From assembly GCF_030695035.1 (NCBI RefSeq), contig NZ_JAUYTT010000001.1, positions 154,834 through 218,833 on the forward strand: 64,000 nucleotides of DNA, written 5' to 3'. Numbering within the stretch: position 1 is the stretch's first letter; every line of letters begins with the position of its first letter. This DNA is from Frigidibacter sp. (GTDB lineage: Bacteria; Pseudomonadota; Alphaproteobacteria; Rhodobacterales; Rhodobacteraceae). This document shows positions 26,976-37,268 of the stretch, piece by piece. Both the position numbers and the translations under genes were made by a program. The notes beneath the pieces were generated by a model that saw only the letters and a list, made by a program, of their open reading frames with translations, ran no database searches and was not told the origin of the DNA.

Positions 26976-27367
26976 CACACGGGCCCGGAGCCAAGCAGGC
27001 GCCGCACCTCGGCCCGCAGCTCCTTCAGCTCGAACGGCTTGGCGATGAACCCGTCGGCGCCAAGCGCGAGGCCCTTGCGCCGCTCCATCGCCGAGCCGCG
27101 GGCGGTCATCATCAGGATCTTCACATCCGCCAGCCCCGGGTCCATCCGCACATCCTGGCAGATCTCATAGCCCGAGACGCCCGGCAGCATCACGTCCAGC
27201 AGCACAAGGTCGGGATGGGTGGCACGGATCCGGGCCATCGCCTCGGCACCACTTGACACCCGGTCATGGGCATAGCCCTCGCGGGTGATCAGATAGTCGA
27301 GGGCGATGGCGATGTTGTCCTCGTCCTCGACCACCAGTACCCGCGGTTGTCTCCCCGCTTCGGCCAT
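26975..27367 (-). CDS. receiver-only response regulator
   Basis: Stand-alone CheY-like receiver domain, 130 residues, no output domain. Acidic pocket VVEDED (about 13-17), phospho-acceptor Asp58 (LVLLDVMLPG), switch Thr88 (MMTARG), Lys110 (AKPFELKEL), all intact. It is wedged between an unknown membrane protein (2 bases upstream) and the pseudokinase-exonuclease (one-base overlap). Because its neighbour lacks the kinase histidine, the phosphate donor probably comes from elsewhere, for instance a CrbS-like kinase, or from small phosphodonors such as acetyl phosphate; both are inference. Confidence 0.88.
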   Translation of the reverse strand: MAEAGRQPRVLVVEDEDNIAIALDYLITREGYAHDRVSSGAEAMARIRATHPDLVLLDVMLPGVSGYEICQDVRMDPGLADVKILMMTARGSAMERRKGLALGADGFIAKPFELKELRAEVRRLLGSGPV

Positions 27368-27369
27368 CG

Positions 27370-27891
27370 CTACCCCCCTTGGCAGGCCGCCAACATGAAT
27401 GGATCATCGGCCGGCAACTCGATCCACGCGCCGCCCGTCAACGTGCCGTCCGCCGCCAGCTGCGCCCCGCCCGCCAGATCGGCGCGGCGCGTGCCGGGGC
27501 AGTCAAAGGCCACCGGCACCCGCTGCGTCGCCATCCAGCGCTGCACCAGGATCGCATCCGTCCGCACCAACCCCGGCGCCTCCGCCGACCGTTGCACCGC
27601 CGCCTGATCCACCGCGATGAACCGCGTGACCATCGGCACCGCATAGGACCAGGGTCGCCAGAAGCTGCTTTCCTTCACCGGCAGCACCACTTCCACACTC
27701 TCCGGCAGCGCCGCCTTCACACGGCTGAACCAGGTGTATTCGTTCCACACCGCGAAGGTGATCATCGCGAACCCCAGCGAAGCGGGCAGCAGCCAGCGCG
27801 GCAGGCGCCGCCCGGTCATCCGGTTCACCGCCACATAGGTGCCGGCGAGGGCGACGCCGATGGCGATCAGGGAGACGATGTCGATCAGCAT
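27370..27891 (-). CDS. conserved membrane protein of unknown function in the acetate module
   Basis: 173 residues with two N-terminal membrane helices (about 3-22 and 34-50) and a soluble domain of about 120 residues with two cysteines (FDCPGTR and LAACQGG). The domain is likely periplasmic and may be disulfide-bonded. 10 bases from the DUF294 gene and 2 bases from the response regulator, so part of the same transcript. I cannot assign a function. Confidence 0.75.
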   Translation of the reverse strand: MLIDIVSLIAIGVALAGTYVAVNRMTGRRLPRWLLPASLGFAMITFAVWNEYTWFSRVKAALPESVEVVLPVKESSFWRPWSYAVPMVTRFIAVDQAAVQRSAEAPGLVRTDAILVQRWMATQRVPVAFDCPGTRRADLAGGAQLAADGTLTGGAWIELPADDPFMLAACQGG

Positions 27892-27901
27892 GGATATTCC
27901 T

Positions 27902-29740
27902 TCAACTCATCGCGCCTTTTCCGTGCCCGATGGCAGATTGCATGGTGCGCACAACGACGAAGGCATCGCGCAGGTGGCTGCGCTCGAAATCCGACAGGTC
28001 CGACGGCGCGAGATAGTTATCCGGCTTGCGCCCCGACTTGACCAGCAGCGCCTGGCTTTCCAGCCGCATCGTGGCAATCAGGTCATAGGCCTCGACCAGA
28101 TCGCGCGCGCCGCTGGCCGAGATCACGCCCGCATCCTCGGCCGCCATCAGCCGGGCGCGGGTGTTCACCTCGGTCAGATGGCCGATCAACGCATAGATCC
28201 GCCCCAGATCGACCACCGGCACCACGCCGTTCATCTTCAGGTCGATATGGTGGCGATGCTCGCCCGACCGGATCGTGGCAAAGCCGCGGATCAGCCCCAA
28301 AGGCGGCGTGTGCTTGAGGCTGTTGGACACCATATGCGCCACGAAGATCGAGTTCTTGCCGGCCTCGGCCAGCGTCTCTCCCTGCAGCTCCTGGAACAGG
28401 CTGGCGGCGCCGCCGATGGGGCGCAGGTCGAACATCACGCTGGACAGCATCTGTGCCATCGGGTCGGGGCGGGCGATCCAGCCGCGGAAATACTCGCGCC
28501 ACACCCGCAGCGGCTGGCACCAGCGATCGGCGGTCGCCATCATGTCGCCGGGGCAATAGACATAGCCGCAGGCGTTGAGCCCGTCGCAGACGATCTTCGC
28601 CAGCGCATGGAAATAGGCCATGTCCCCGGGCGTCGCCGCATCGGACAGCATCATGCAATTGTCCTGATCGGACACGCCCGCCTGCTCTTGACGGCCCTGG
28701 CTGCCACAGGCGAGCCACAGGTAGGGCACCGGCGGCGCGCCCAGTTCGGCCTCGGCCATCGCCAGCAGCCGGCGGGTGACGGCGTCGGCAATGTCGGTGA
28801 TCAGCCGCGTGACGACCTCATGGCTGTGATGCCCGCCCACCAGCTGCACCAGCAGCCGCGGGATCCGCGCCGTCACCGCGGCAAGGTCCGCCACCGTCTC
28901 GGCATTGGCCACATCGCGGATCAGCACGGCAGAGCTGACGGCCTGAAACCGCGTCAAGTCGGTCTGGGTGATCATGCCCGTGAAGCGGCCCTGATCGACG
29001 ATGGGCAGATGCCCGATCCGCCGCTCCAGCATGATGTGCAGAAGATCAGACCCAAGCGCGGTGGAGGGCAGCGAGATCGGGTCCGCCGTCATCACCCCCG
29101 ACACCGGCCCCGCAGGGTCGCGGCCCTCGGCCAGCACCTTGTTGGACAGGTCGCGCACCGTCACGATCCCCAGCAGCCGCTCGCCGCCCGTGGGCAGCGG
29201 CTCGGTCACCCCAAGGCTCGACACATGGGCATCGCGCATGATCCGCGCCGCCTCGGCCACCGGCGTTTCGGGCGGGCAGGACAGCGGGCGCCGGGCGATC
29301 AGTTCCGAAATCTTCATGGTGGCGATATCGGCGCCGCGCGGTTCCGACCCGCGGCTGCGGTTGAAGAACCGCTCGAAGGCCGGGGACAGTGCCACCAGCC
29401 GCCGGAACTCTGCCGCCGGCAGCATCAGCAGCACGCTCGGCTCTGTCGTCCGCACCGTCGTCGCGGCCAGCCCGTCCCGCACCAGCCCGCGCTCGCCAAA
29501 GCTGTTGCGGGTGGTCAGCAGCGACACCAGCCCGCCATTGCGGTCCAGCACCTCGACCGCGCCGCGCTTGACCAGATAGAGCCCGTCCAGCGGGTCGCCC
29601 AGGGCATAGACCAGCGCCTCGGCGGGGTATTCCCTGCGGCTGAAGGAACCGGCGACACGCACCAGCTCGTCCCTCTGCAGGCTGTCATAGGGATGCACCG
29701 TCTCCAGAAAGCTGGCAATCGCCTGAACGTGGTCGTCCAT
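27902..29740 (-). CDS. cNMP-binding/CBS/DUF294 nucleotidyltransferase-like protein
   Basis: Cytoplasmic regulator of 612 residues. Order: cyclic-nucleotide-binding fold (about 10-120, with SFGERGLVRDGLAATTV), two CBS domains (about 145-270), then a DUF294/GlnD-like nucleotidyltransferase (LWLACGSQGRQEQ at 342-353, with Asp358 and Asp360 in SDQDN) and its C-terminal partner domain. The metal/NTP-binding pattern GS-GR...DxD is preserved, so it may transfer nucleotidyl groups. The ATG at 29740 (MDDHVQAI) was preferred over the start 9 bases upstream. Proteins of this build are regularly encoded next to VC_2705-type acetate symporters; target unknown. Confidence 0.85.
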   Translation of the reverse strand: MDDHVQAIASFLETVHPYDSLQRDELVRVAGSFSRREYPAEALVYALGDPLDGLYLVKRGAVEVLDRNGGLVSLLTTRNSFGERGLVRDGLAATTVRTTEPSVLLMLPAAEFRRLVALSPAFERFFNRSRGSEPRGADIATMKISELIARRPLSCPPETPVAEAARIMRDAHVSSLGVTEPLPTGGERLLGIVTVRDLSNKVLAEGRDPAGPVSGVMTADPISLPSTALGSDLLHIMLERRIGHLPIVDQGRFTGMITQTDLTRFQAVSSAVLIRDVANAETVADLAAVTARIPRLLVQLVGGHHSHEVVTRLITDIADAVTRRLLAMAEAELGAPPVPYLWLACGSQGRQEQAGVSDQDNCMMLSDAATPGDMAYFHALAKIVCDGLNACGYVYCPGDMMATADRWCQPLRVWREYFRGWIARPDPMAQMLSSVMFDLRPIGGAASLFQELQGETLAEAGKNSIFVAHMVSNSLKHTPPLGLIRGFATIRSGEHRHHIDLKMNGVVPVVDLGRIYALIGHLTEVNTRARLMAAEDAGVISASGARDLVEAYDLIATMRLESQALLVKSGRKPDNYLAPSDLSDFERSHLRDAFVVVRTMQSAIGHGKGAMS

Positions 29741-29778
29741 CCTGCCCATCTTCCTCGGCCGCGCTCGATAAGGGGGTG

Positions 29779-29802
29779 CCGCGCCCCAACGAAGGGGCGC
29801 GG
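29779..29802 (-). terminator. hairpin between symporter and DUF294 genes
   Basis: Perfect 9-bp stem CCGCGCCCC/GGGGCGCGG with loop AACGAA, in the 78-bp gap after the symporter stop. No long T-run follows on the minus strand, so it may reduce rather than stop transcription, or protect the upstream mRNA. Confidence 0.55.
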
Positions 29803-29818
29803 CGAGTGTCAGTTGGGC

Positions 29819-31621
29819 TCAGTGCCCGGTGGCCACGCCCGCACCGCGCGGGATACGGATCGACTCGACCAGCTCCTGCACGTGCTGCGGCGGTTCCTTG
29901 GTCATGTTCGACACGATGTAGGCCGAGGCGAAGTTCAGCACTGCCCCCACCGCACCGATCGACAGCGGCGAGATGCCGAACACGTAGTTCGCGGCAACAT
30001 CTTCCAGCATGTTGGTGCCGGGGATGAAGAACCAGCCCTTGTAGGTGAAGATGTAGACAGCCGTGAAGATCAGGCCGACCAGCATCCCCGCGATGGCGCC
30101 TTCCTTGTTGATGCGCTTCGAGAAGATGCCCATCATCAGAACCGGGAAGATCGTCGCCGCCGCCAGGCCGAAGGCCAGCGCCACAACCTGCGCCGCAAAG
30201 CCCGGAGGGTTGAGGCCCAGATAGGTCGCCACCACGATGGCAAAGCCCATCGAGACGCGTGCCGCCAGAAGTTCGCCCTTCTCCGAGATGTTCGGATTGA
30301 TCGAACCCTTGATCAGGTCGTGGCTGATGGCGGAAGAAATCGCCAGCAGCAGGCCCGCAGCGGTGGACAGGGCAGCAGCCAGCGCACCGGCAGCCACGAG
30401 GGCAATGACCCAGCCCGGAAGGGCCGCGATCTCGGGATTGGCAAGCACCATGATGTCGTTGTCGATCTTGGTGACTTCGTTGCCGGTCCAGCCACGTTCC
30501 GCAGCGATCACGTTCATCGCTTCGGACTTGTCGTTGTAGTACTGGATCATCCCGTCGCCGTTCTTGTCTTCCATCACCAGCAGCCCGGTTTTCTCCCAGG
30601 TGCGGATCCAGCTCAGATCGGGATTGGAGTCGATCTCGGCGCGGGTGATCGCGTCGCCGTCAAGGGCGTTGCCCTGCTCGGCGCCCGGCCACATCGTGGT
30701 GGTCAGGTTCAGACGCGCCATGGACCCGACCGCCGGAGCCACGGTGTAGAGAAGCGCGATGAACACCAGCGCCCAACCGGCGGAGGACCGCGCGTCAGAC
30801 ACTTTGGGCACCGTGAAGAAGCGGATGATGACATGCGGCAGACCCGCGGTGCCGATCATCAGCGACATGGTGAACAGGAACATGTTCAGCATGTTGGCGG
30901 TCTCGCCGGTATAGGCCTTGAAGCCCAGCTCGGTCACGACCTGATCCAGCTTGGTCAGGAACTCGACACCCGAAGCGGTGTGGGTGCCGATCAGCCCCAG
31001 CTGCGGCAGGAACGCGCCGGTCAGCTGCAGCGAGATGAAGATCGCCGGAATGGTATAGGCGATGATCAACACAACATACTGCGCCACCTGAGTGTAGGTG
31101 ATGCCCTTCATGCCGCCGAACACGGCGTAGGCGAACACGATGGCAGCGCCGATATACAGGCCCTGGTCGGTCGAGATTTCCAGGAAGCGCCCGAAGGTCA
31201 CGCCCACACCGCGCATCTGACCGATAACATAGGTGACCGAGATCACGATCAGGCAGACAACGGCCAGCAGACGCGCGCCGCCCGAGTAGAAACGGTCGCC
31301 GATGAACTCGGGCACCGTGAACTTGCCGAACTTGCGCAGGTAGGGGGCAAGCAGCAGCGCCAGCAGCACATAGCCGCCGGTCCAGCCCATCAGGTAGGCA
31401 GAGGTTTCATAGCCACCAAAGGCGATGATCCCGGCCATCGAGATGAACGAGGCGGCCGACATCCAGTCCGCGCCCGTCGCCATGCCGTTCAGCACCGGGT
31501 TGACGCCCTGGCCTGCGGCATAGAACTCTGCGGTGGTGCCGGCACGCGCCCAGATGGCGATCCCGATATAGAGCGCGAATGTGGCGCCCACGAAGATGAG
31601 GTTGAGGGTAAACTGATCCAT
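29819..31621 (-). CDS. VC_2705-type cation/acetate symporter (ActP-like, SSS family)
   Basis: Sodium/solute symporter of 600 residues with about 13 membrane helices, predicted importer of acetate and similar short carboxylates. Motifs include GNYETSAYLMG-like YETSAYLMGWTGGYV, FTVPEFIGDRFYSG, and QVVALAFGLAAATIFPVLM. A hydrophilic insert around residues 315-400 (including MEDKNGDGMIQYYND) is typical of the VC_2705 subgroup; it resembles a calcium-binding DxNxDG loop. Preceded by its DUF4212 partner with a 13-bp gap. Confidence 0.92.
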   Translation of the reverse strand: MDQFTLNLIFVGATFALYIGIAIWARAGTTAEFYAAGQGVNPVLNGMATGADWMSAASFISMAGIIAFGGYETSAYLMGWTGGYVLLALLLAPYLRKFGKFTVPEFIGDRFYSGGARLLAVVCLIVISVTYVIGQMRGVGVTFGRFLEISTDQGLYIGAAIVFAYAVFGGMKGITYTQVAQYVVLIIAYTIPAIFISLQLTGAFLPQLGLIGTHTASGVEFLTKLDQVVTELGFKAYTGETANMLNMFLFTMSLMIGTAGLPHVIIRFFTVPKVSDARSSAGWALVFIALLYTVAPAVGSMARLNLTTTMWPGAEQGNALDGDAITRAEIDSNPDLSWIRTWEKTGLLVMEDKNGDGMIQYYNDKSEAMNVIAAERGWTGNEVTKIDNDIMVLANPEIAALPGWVIALVAAGALAAALSTAAGLLLAISSAISHDLIKGSINPNISEKGELLAARVSMGFAIVVATYLGLNPPGFAAQVVALAFGLAAATIFPVLMMGIFSKRINKEGAIAGMLVGLIFTAVYIFTYKGWFFIPGTNMLEDVAANYVFGISPLSIGAVGAVLNFASAYIVSNMTKEPPQHVQELVESIRIPRGAGVATGH

Positions 31622-31634
31622 CTGTCCCGGTCCC

Positions 31635-31892
31635 TTATTCTTCTACGCCGTGTTCACGGTCGAGCTTGTTCATGCGCCAGGCGTAAACAAAGATCAGGAC
31701 CAGAAACACATAGATGGACCCGTTCTGGGCGAACCAGAAACCAAGGTCGGCGCCACCCACGCTGATGCCCTCGAGGGCGGGGCGCAGGATGATGCCAAGA
31801 CCGAACGAGCAGACGAACCAGACCACCAGCGAGATGCCGATGATCCGCAGGTTCGCTGCCCAGTAGGCGTTGGACGATGATTTGTCCGACAT
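31635..31892 (-). CDS. DUF4212 small membrane subunit of the acetate symporter
   Basis: 85 residues with two membrane helices (about 17-37 and 51-70) and the family's charged C-terminus AWRMNKLDREHGVEE. ATG at 31892 (MSDKSSSNAYW) has GGGAG about 9 bases upstream; an in-frame ATG 30 bases earlier is less likely. DUF4212 genes almost always precede VC_2705-type symporters, and the protein is presumed to be an accessory subunit. Confidence 0.92.
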   Translation of the reverse strand: MSDKSSSNAYWAANLRIIGISLVVWFVCSFGLGIILRPALEGISVGGADLGFWFAQNGSIYVFLVLIFVYAWRMNKLDREHGVEE

Positions 31893-31958
31893 TCGCGTTA
31901 CTCCCTGAGTTTTTTTCTCCACCCGCCGTCCCGAGGGTCGGGGCGGCGGCCTCCCTTC

Positions 31959-32654
31959 TCACGCCGAGACGCGCCCTACGACCTGGCCAAGCGCCCCGGC
32001 AATCGCGTCGATGTCACCCATCGCGTCGATCCGTTCCAGAACGCCGGCCCGCTCGTAATGTGCGATCAGCGGAGCCGTCTGGGCGTGATAGGCCTCCAGC
32101 CGGGCCTTTGCCGTTTCGGCATTGTCGTCGGACCGGCGCTTGAACGCCGTCCCGCCGCATTTGTCGCAGACCCCCTCCGCATGGGGCTGCTTAAACTCGT
32201 CATGATACCCCTCGCCGCACCCTGCACAGGTGTAGCGGCCGGCGACGCGGGCGATCATCGCCGCGTCATCGACTTCCAGGCTGATCGCCGCGGTCACCCG
32301 CTGCCCCGCCTCGGCCAGCAGCGCGTCGAGCGCGCTCGCCTGCCCGTCGGTGCGCGGAAAGCCGTCAAGGATGATGCCGCGAGCCACATCGGGCTCTGCC
32401 ATCCGGTCCTTGAGGATCGCCAGCACGATCTCGTCGCTGACGAGGCCACCCGCCTCCATCACCGCCTTGGCGGCAAGGCCCGCCGGCGTGCCCGCGCCGA
32501 CCGCTGCGCGCAGCAGATCGCCCGTCGACAGCTGCACCATGCCAAAGCGCTCTTCCAACATCCTCGCCTGCGTGCCCTTGCCGGCGCCCGGGGGCCCCAG
32601 CAAGATCAGCACGGCGGGCGAGGTTTCGCTGCTCAGGGACCCGTTGCTCACCAT
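31959..32654 (-). CDS. adk: adenylate kinase (zinc-lid type)
   Basis: Converts AMP and ATP into two ADP. 231 residues; P-loop GPPGAGKGTQ at 20-29, STGDLLRAAV and DGFPRT AMP-site motifs, and a long-type LID with four cysteines (CAGCGEGYH ... CDKCG) that would bind zinc. It starts 4 bases after the acs stop. Alphaproteobacteria normally carry adk in the ribosomal-protein cluster, so this may be a second, acetate-dedicated copy that removes the AMP made by acetyl-CoA synthetase. Confidence 0.93.
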   Translation of the reverse strand: MVSNGSLSSETSPAVLILLGPPGAGKGTQARMLEERFGMVQLSTGDLLRAAVGAGTPAGLAAKAVMEAGGLVSDEIVLAILKDRMAEPDVARGIILDGFPRTDGQASALDALLAEAGQRVTAAISLEVDDAAMIARVAGRYTCAGCGEGYHDEFKQPHAEGVCDKCGGTAFKRRSDDNAETAKARLEAYHAQTAPLIAHYERAGVLERIDAMGDIDAIAGALGQVVGRVSA

Positions 32655-32658
32655 CGGC

Positions 32659-34632
<1,974 letters not shown>

Positions 34633-34968
34633 GTCGGCATCCTCCCCTAACCCGTCCGCCGCAAGGCTTCGCGGCGGCGCCCTTCCCGCAGATGCGGGCG
34701 CAGGCTGTCCATTTGCGGGCATTGTAAACCAATACAGGAAAAATTCGTAACCCCTTTTATTCGAATAGTTTTTTTGTAAACGTATTCACAAGCAAATAGG
34801 TAATACTGTAAACAACGTGAGCGGCGACGCAGTTTGGCATGGGAAAACAACCGATTGCCCGTTCACGGTCCGGTGAAGCCGCAGCGCAGCATGTGACGCT
34901 GCGTCACAGCACTGCCCGAGTTTGCAAACTTCCCGCAAAGCGTGTGCGATTCGGTATGCGAATCGGCT
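34633..34968 (-). promoter_or_regulatory. acs promoter region: AT-rich, TTGYAAAC repeats and a 17-bp palindrome
   Basis: 336 bp between the SulP stop and acs. It contains a leader hairpin CCGCCGC/GCGGCGG (34656-34677); an AT-rich core (34720-34815) with TGTAAAC at 34723, 34775 and 34807, all on the plus strand; TTTGCAAAC at 34921-34929; and the palindrome TGTGACGC-T-GCGTCACA at 34892-34908. TTGYAAAC resembles the TTTGCAAA sites known for RamB/ScfR-type acetate regulators (inference). The palindrome looks like a CRP/FNR-type site but with a 7-base spacer instead of 6. Confidence 0.55.
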
Positions 34969-36630
34969 TCACCCCGTCGCCTGCGCCGCCTCCAGCGCCG
35001 CGTCGATGTCGGGCAGGTAGCGCGCCAAGGGTTCGCGCACCCCTTGCGCCAGCAGCGCCCGGCGCACCTCGGCGCTGGTGCCGGTCAGATACAGCACCGC
35101 GCCGCGCCGGTGCAGCTTGTGCGCCAGCGTCTCGAAGGAATGCGCGCCGGAACTGTCCAGGAACGGCACCTCGGTGAAATCCACCACAAAGGCCCGGGGG
35201 CGCGCCGCGATCCGGTCCAGCACCGATCCCAGCGTCGCCGCCGCCCCGAAGAAGAACGCCCCGTGCAGCCGGTAGACCACCACGCCGGGGTCATGACTCT
35301 CGCCGCCCTCCGGCGCGGCATCGGGGGCGTGCCGCTCGATCCGCGCCGCCTCGGACATGCGGTGGATGAACACGAGCCCGCCAAGCGCGAAGCCCACCAC
35401 GATCCCCTCGGTCAAGTCGCGGAACACCACCAGCAGGAAGGTCACGATCACCACCGCCGCATCGCCGCGGCTGGCGCGGACCAGCCCCGCGAACTCTTCC
35501 TTCTCGGCCATGTTCCACGCCACGATGGCCAGCAATCCCGCCAGCGCCGCCAGCGGGATATAGGCTGCCAGCGGCGCCGCCACGATCATGAAGACCAGCA
35601 GGAACAACGCATGCAGCATCCCCGACACCGGACCCCGGCTGCCCGACCGCACATTGGTGGCGGTGCGGGCAATGGTCCCGGTCACGCAGAACCCGCCGAA
35701 CAGCGCCGATCCGATATTCGCCACCCCCTGCGCCATCAGCTCGGCATTGGACCTGTGCTGGCGCCCGCTCATCCCGTCGGCCACCACCGCCGACAGCAGC
35801 GATTCAATCGCCCCCAGCAGCGCGAAGCTGGCCGCATAGGGCAGCGCCGCCATCAGAGCCTCGGTCGACAGGTCCGGCAAGCTTGGCACCGGCAGCACCC
35901 GCGGCAGCTCGCCAAACCGGCTGCCGATGGTCTCCACCGGCAGCCCCAGAACCGCCGCCAGCACCGAGGCCGCAACGATCCCGATCAGCAGGCTGGGCCA
36001 GCGCGGCCGCCAGCGCTTCACCACCTCGATCAGCGCGATGGTCCCCGCCGCCAGCGCCATCGCGGCAACGGACACCGTTCCCCGCGCCGCCCACAGCGCC
36101 TCGATCTTGTGGACAATCTCCGCCGGCTCTGGCTCTCCCAGCGTCAGCCCCAGCAGATCCTTGATCTGGCTGGCAAAGATGATCACCGCGATCCCGGCGG
36201 TGAAGCCCACCGTCACGGGATAAGGGATGAACTTGATGTAGCTCCCCAGCCGCAGCGCCCCGGCGCCGATCAGCACGAACCCCGAAAGAAACGTCGCCAG
36301 CAGCAGCCCGCCCACACCGATATCGGCCACGCAGGCTGCCACCAGCACGATGAACGCCCCCGCCGGCCCGCCGATCTGGAACCGGCTGCCCCCCAGCAGC
36401 GACACCAGGAACCCGCCGACAATCGCGGTATAAAGCCCCCGTTCCGGCCCCACCCCACTGGCAATCGCAATTGCCATCGACAGCGGCAGCGCCACGATCG
36501 CCACCGTCAGCCCCGCCAGCGCATCGGCCTTCAGCGCGGCGGGCCCATAGCCCTCGCGCAGCACCGTCACCAGTTTCGGAAGATACTGCTCACTGAAGGA
36601 TGCGGCTTTGCGCCGGCTTGCCTCGTCCAT
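34969..36630 (-). CDS. SulP family inorganic anion transporter with STAS domain
   Basis: Secondary transporter for sulfate, bicarbonate or a related anion; 553 residues. About 12-14 membrane helices (residues 30-420), including FQIGGPAGAFIVLV, the SulP signature region, followed by a cytoplasmic STAS domain (about 440-545) with VVDFTEVPFLDSSGAHSFETL. Substrate cannot be read; no carbonic anhydrase or sulfate-assimilation gene is adjacent. Monocistronic; its 3' end abuts the acs control region. Confidence 0.9.
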   Translation of the reverse strand: MDEASRRKAASFSEQYLPKLVTVLREGYGPAALKADALAGLTVAIVALPLSMAIAIASGVGPERGLYTAIVGGFLVSLLGGSRFQIGGPAGAFIVLVAACVADIGVGGLLLATFLSGFVLIGAGALRLGSYIKFIPYPVTVGFTAGIAVIIFASQIKDLLGLTLGEPEPAEIVHKIEALWAARGTVSVAAMALAAGTIALIEVVKRWRPRWPSLLIGIVAASVLAAVLGLPVETIGSRFGELPRVLPVPSLPDLSTEALMAALPYAASFALLGAIESLLSAVVADGMSGRQHRSNAELMAQGVANIGSALFGGFCVTGTIARTATNVRSGSRGPVSGMLHALFLLVFMIVAAPLAAYIPLAALAGLLAIVAWNMAEKEEFAGLVRASRGDAAVVIVTFLLVVFRDLTEGIVVGFALGGLVFIHRMSEAARIERHAPDAAPEGGESHDPGVVVYRLHGAFFFGAAATLGSVLDRIAARPRAFVVDFTEVPFLDSSGAHSFETLAHKLHRRGAVLYLTGTSAEVRRALLAQGVREPLARYLPDIDAALEAAQATG

Positions 36631-36732
36631 TCCTGCACGCTAGCCAGAGGAGCCGCAAAATGCGGTTGTAATCAAAGCCAGACTGTCCGCCGCCGCCGTG
36701 ACTTGTCAAGCCGCACCCGCAAAGGACAAAGC

Positions 36733-37218
36733 ATGGACGAACCTTCCCCCATCCGCCCGACAGATGACGAGGCCCGCGCCCTCGCCCGCGGCCTGATCGC
36801 CGGTGCCCGCTTCGCCGCGCTCGCAGTGCTGACGCCGGGCAGCGGCGCCCCCGCCGTCACCCGCATCGCCCTCGGGCTCGACGCCGCCGGCCTGCCGCTG
36901 ACGCTCATCTCCACCCTCTCGGCCCACACCAAGGCGCTCCACGCCACCCCCCGCGCCGGCCTGCTGGTCGGAGAGCCCGGCCCCAAAGGCGACCCCCTCA
37001 CCCACCCGCGCCTGTCCCTCGACACGCTGGCCAGCTTCGTCGACCGCGCCGCCCCCGACCACGCCGCCCTGCGCACCCTCTGGCTCGCCAGCCACCCCAA
37101 GTCCAAGCTCTACATCGACTTCGCCGATTTCAGCTTCGTGCGCTTCACCCCCCTCGGCGCCGCCCTCAACGGCGGCTTCGGCCGGGCCTTCGTGCTGACG
37201 CCGCAAGACCTCGCCTGA
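36733..37218 (+). CDS. HugZ-like pyridoxamine-phosphate-oxidase-fold protein
   Basis: 161 residues with a split-barrel flavin-binding fold: RFAALAVLTPGSGAPAVTRIALG opens the domain, LISTLSAHTKALHATPRAGLLVG is the FMN-contacting strand-turn, and SKLYIDFADFSFVRF closes it. Relatives are annotated as heme-utilisation protein HugZ or PNPOx family; the extra C-terminal DUF2470 heme-binding domain of HugZ is missing, so catalysis is uncertain. AAAGGA lies 7 bases before the ATG. The 3' end carries a 15-bp tandem duplication. Confidence 0.82.
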   Translation: MDEPSPIRPTDDEARALARGLIAGARFAALAVLTPGSGAPAVTRIALGLDAAGLPLTLISTLSAHTKALHATPRAGLLVGEPGPKGDPLTHPRLSLDTLASFVDRAAPDHAALRTLWLASHPKSKLYIDFADFSFVRFTPLGAALNGGFGRAFVLTPQDLA

Positions 37219-37233
37219 CAAGACCTCGCCTGA
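37204..37233. repeat. 15-bp perfect tandem duplication over a stop codon
   Basis: CAAGACCTCGCCTGA occurs at 37204-37218, where its TGA is the stop of the HugZ-like gene, and is repeated immediately at 37219-37233, giving a second in-frame copy of the C-terminal codons plus TGA. Confidence 0.95.
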
Positions 37234-37241
37234 ATGGCAAA

Positions 37242-37263
37242 GGGCGGTGCCGCAGCACCGCCC
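37242..37263. terminator. hairpin between convergent HugZ-like and beta-helix genes
   Basis: 9-bp stem GGGCGGTGC/GCACCGCCC with a 4-base loop, followed by more C residues. It lies 5 bases from the end of the beta-helix gene and could serve both strands. Confidence 0.55.
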
Positions 37264-37268
37264 CCCCG

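Noticed and set aside
27839..31765. Open frame of about 1300 codons on the plus strand, antisense to the DUF294 and symporter genes
   Set aside because: Composition is His/Arg/Gln-rich with no recognisable domain, and it lies exactly opposite two well-supported genes. Long antisense frames are expected at this GC content.
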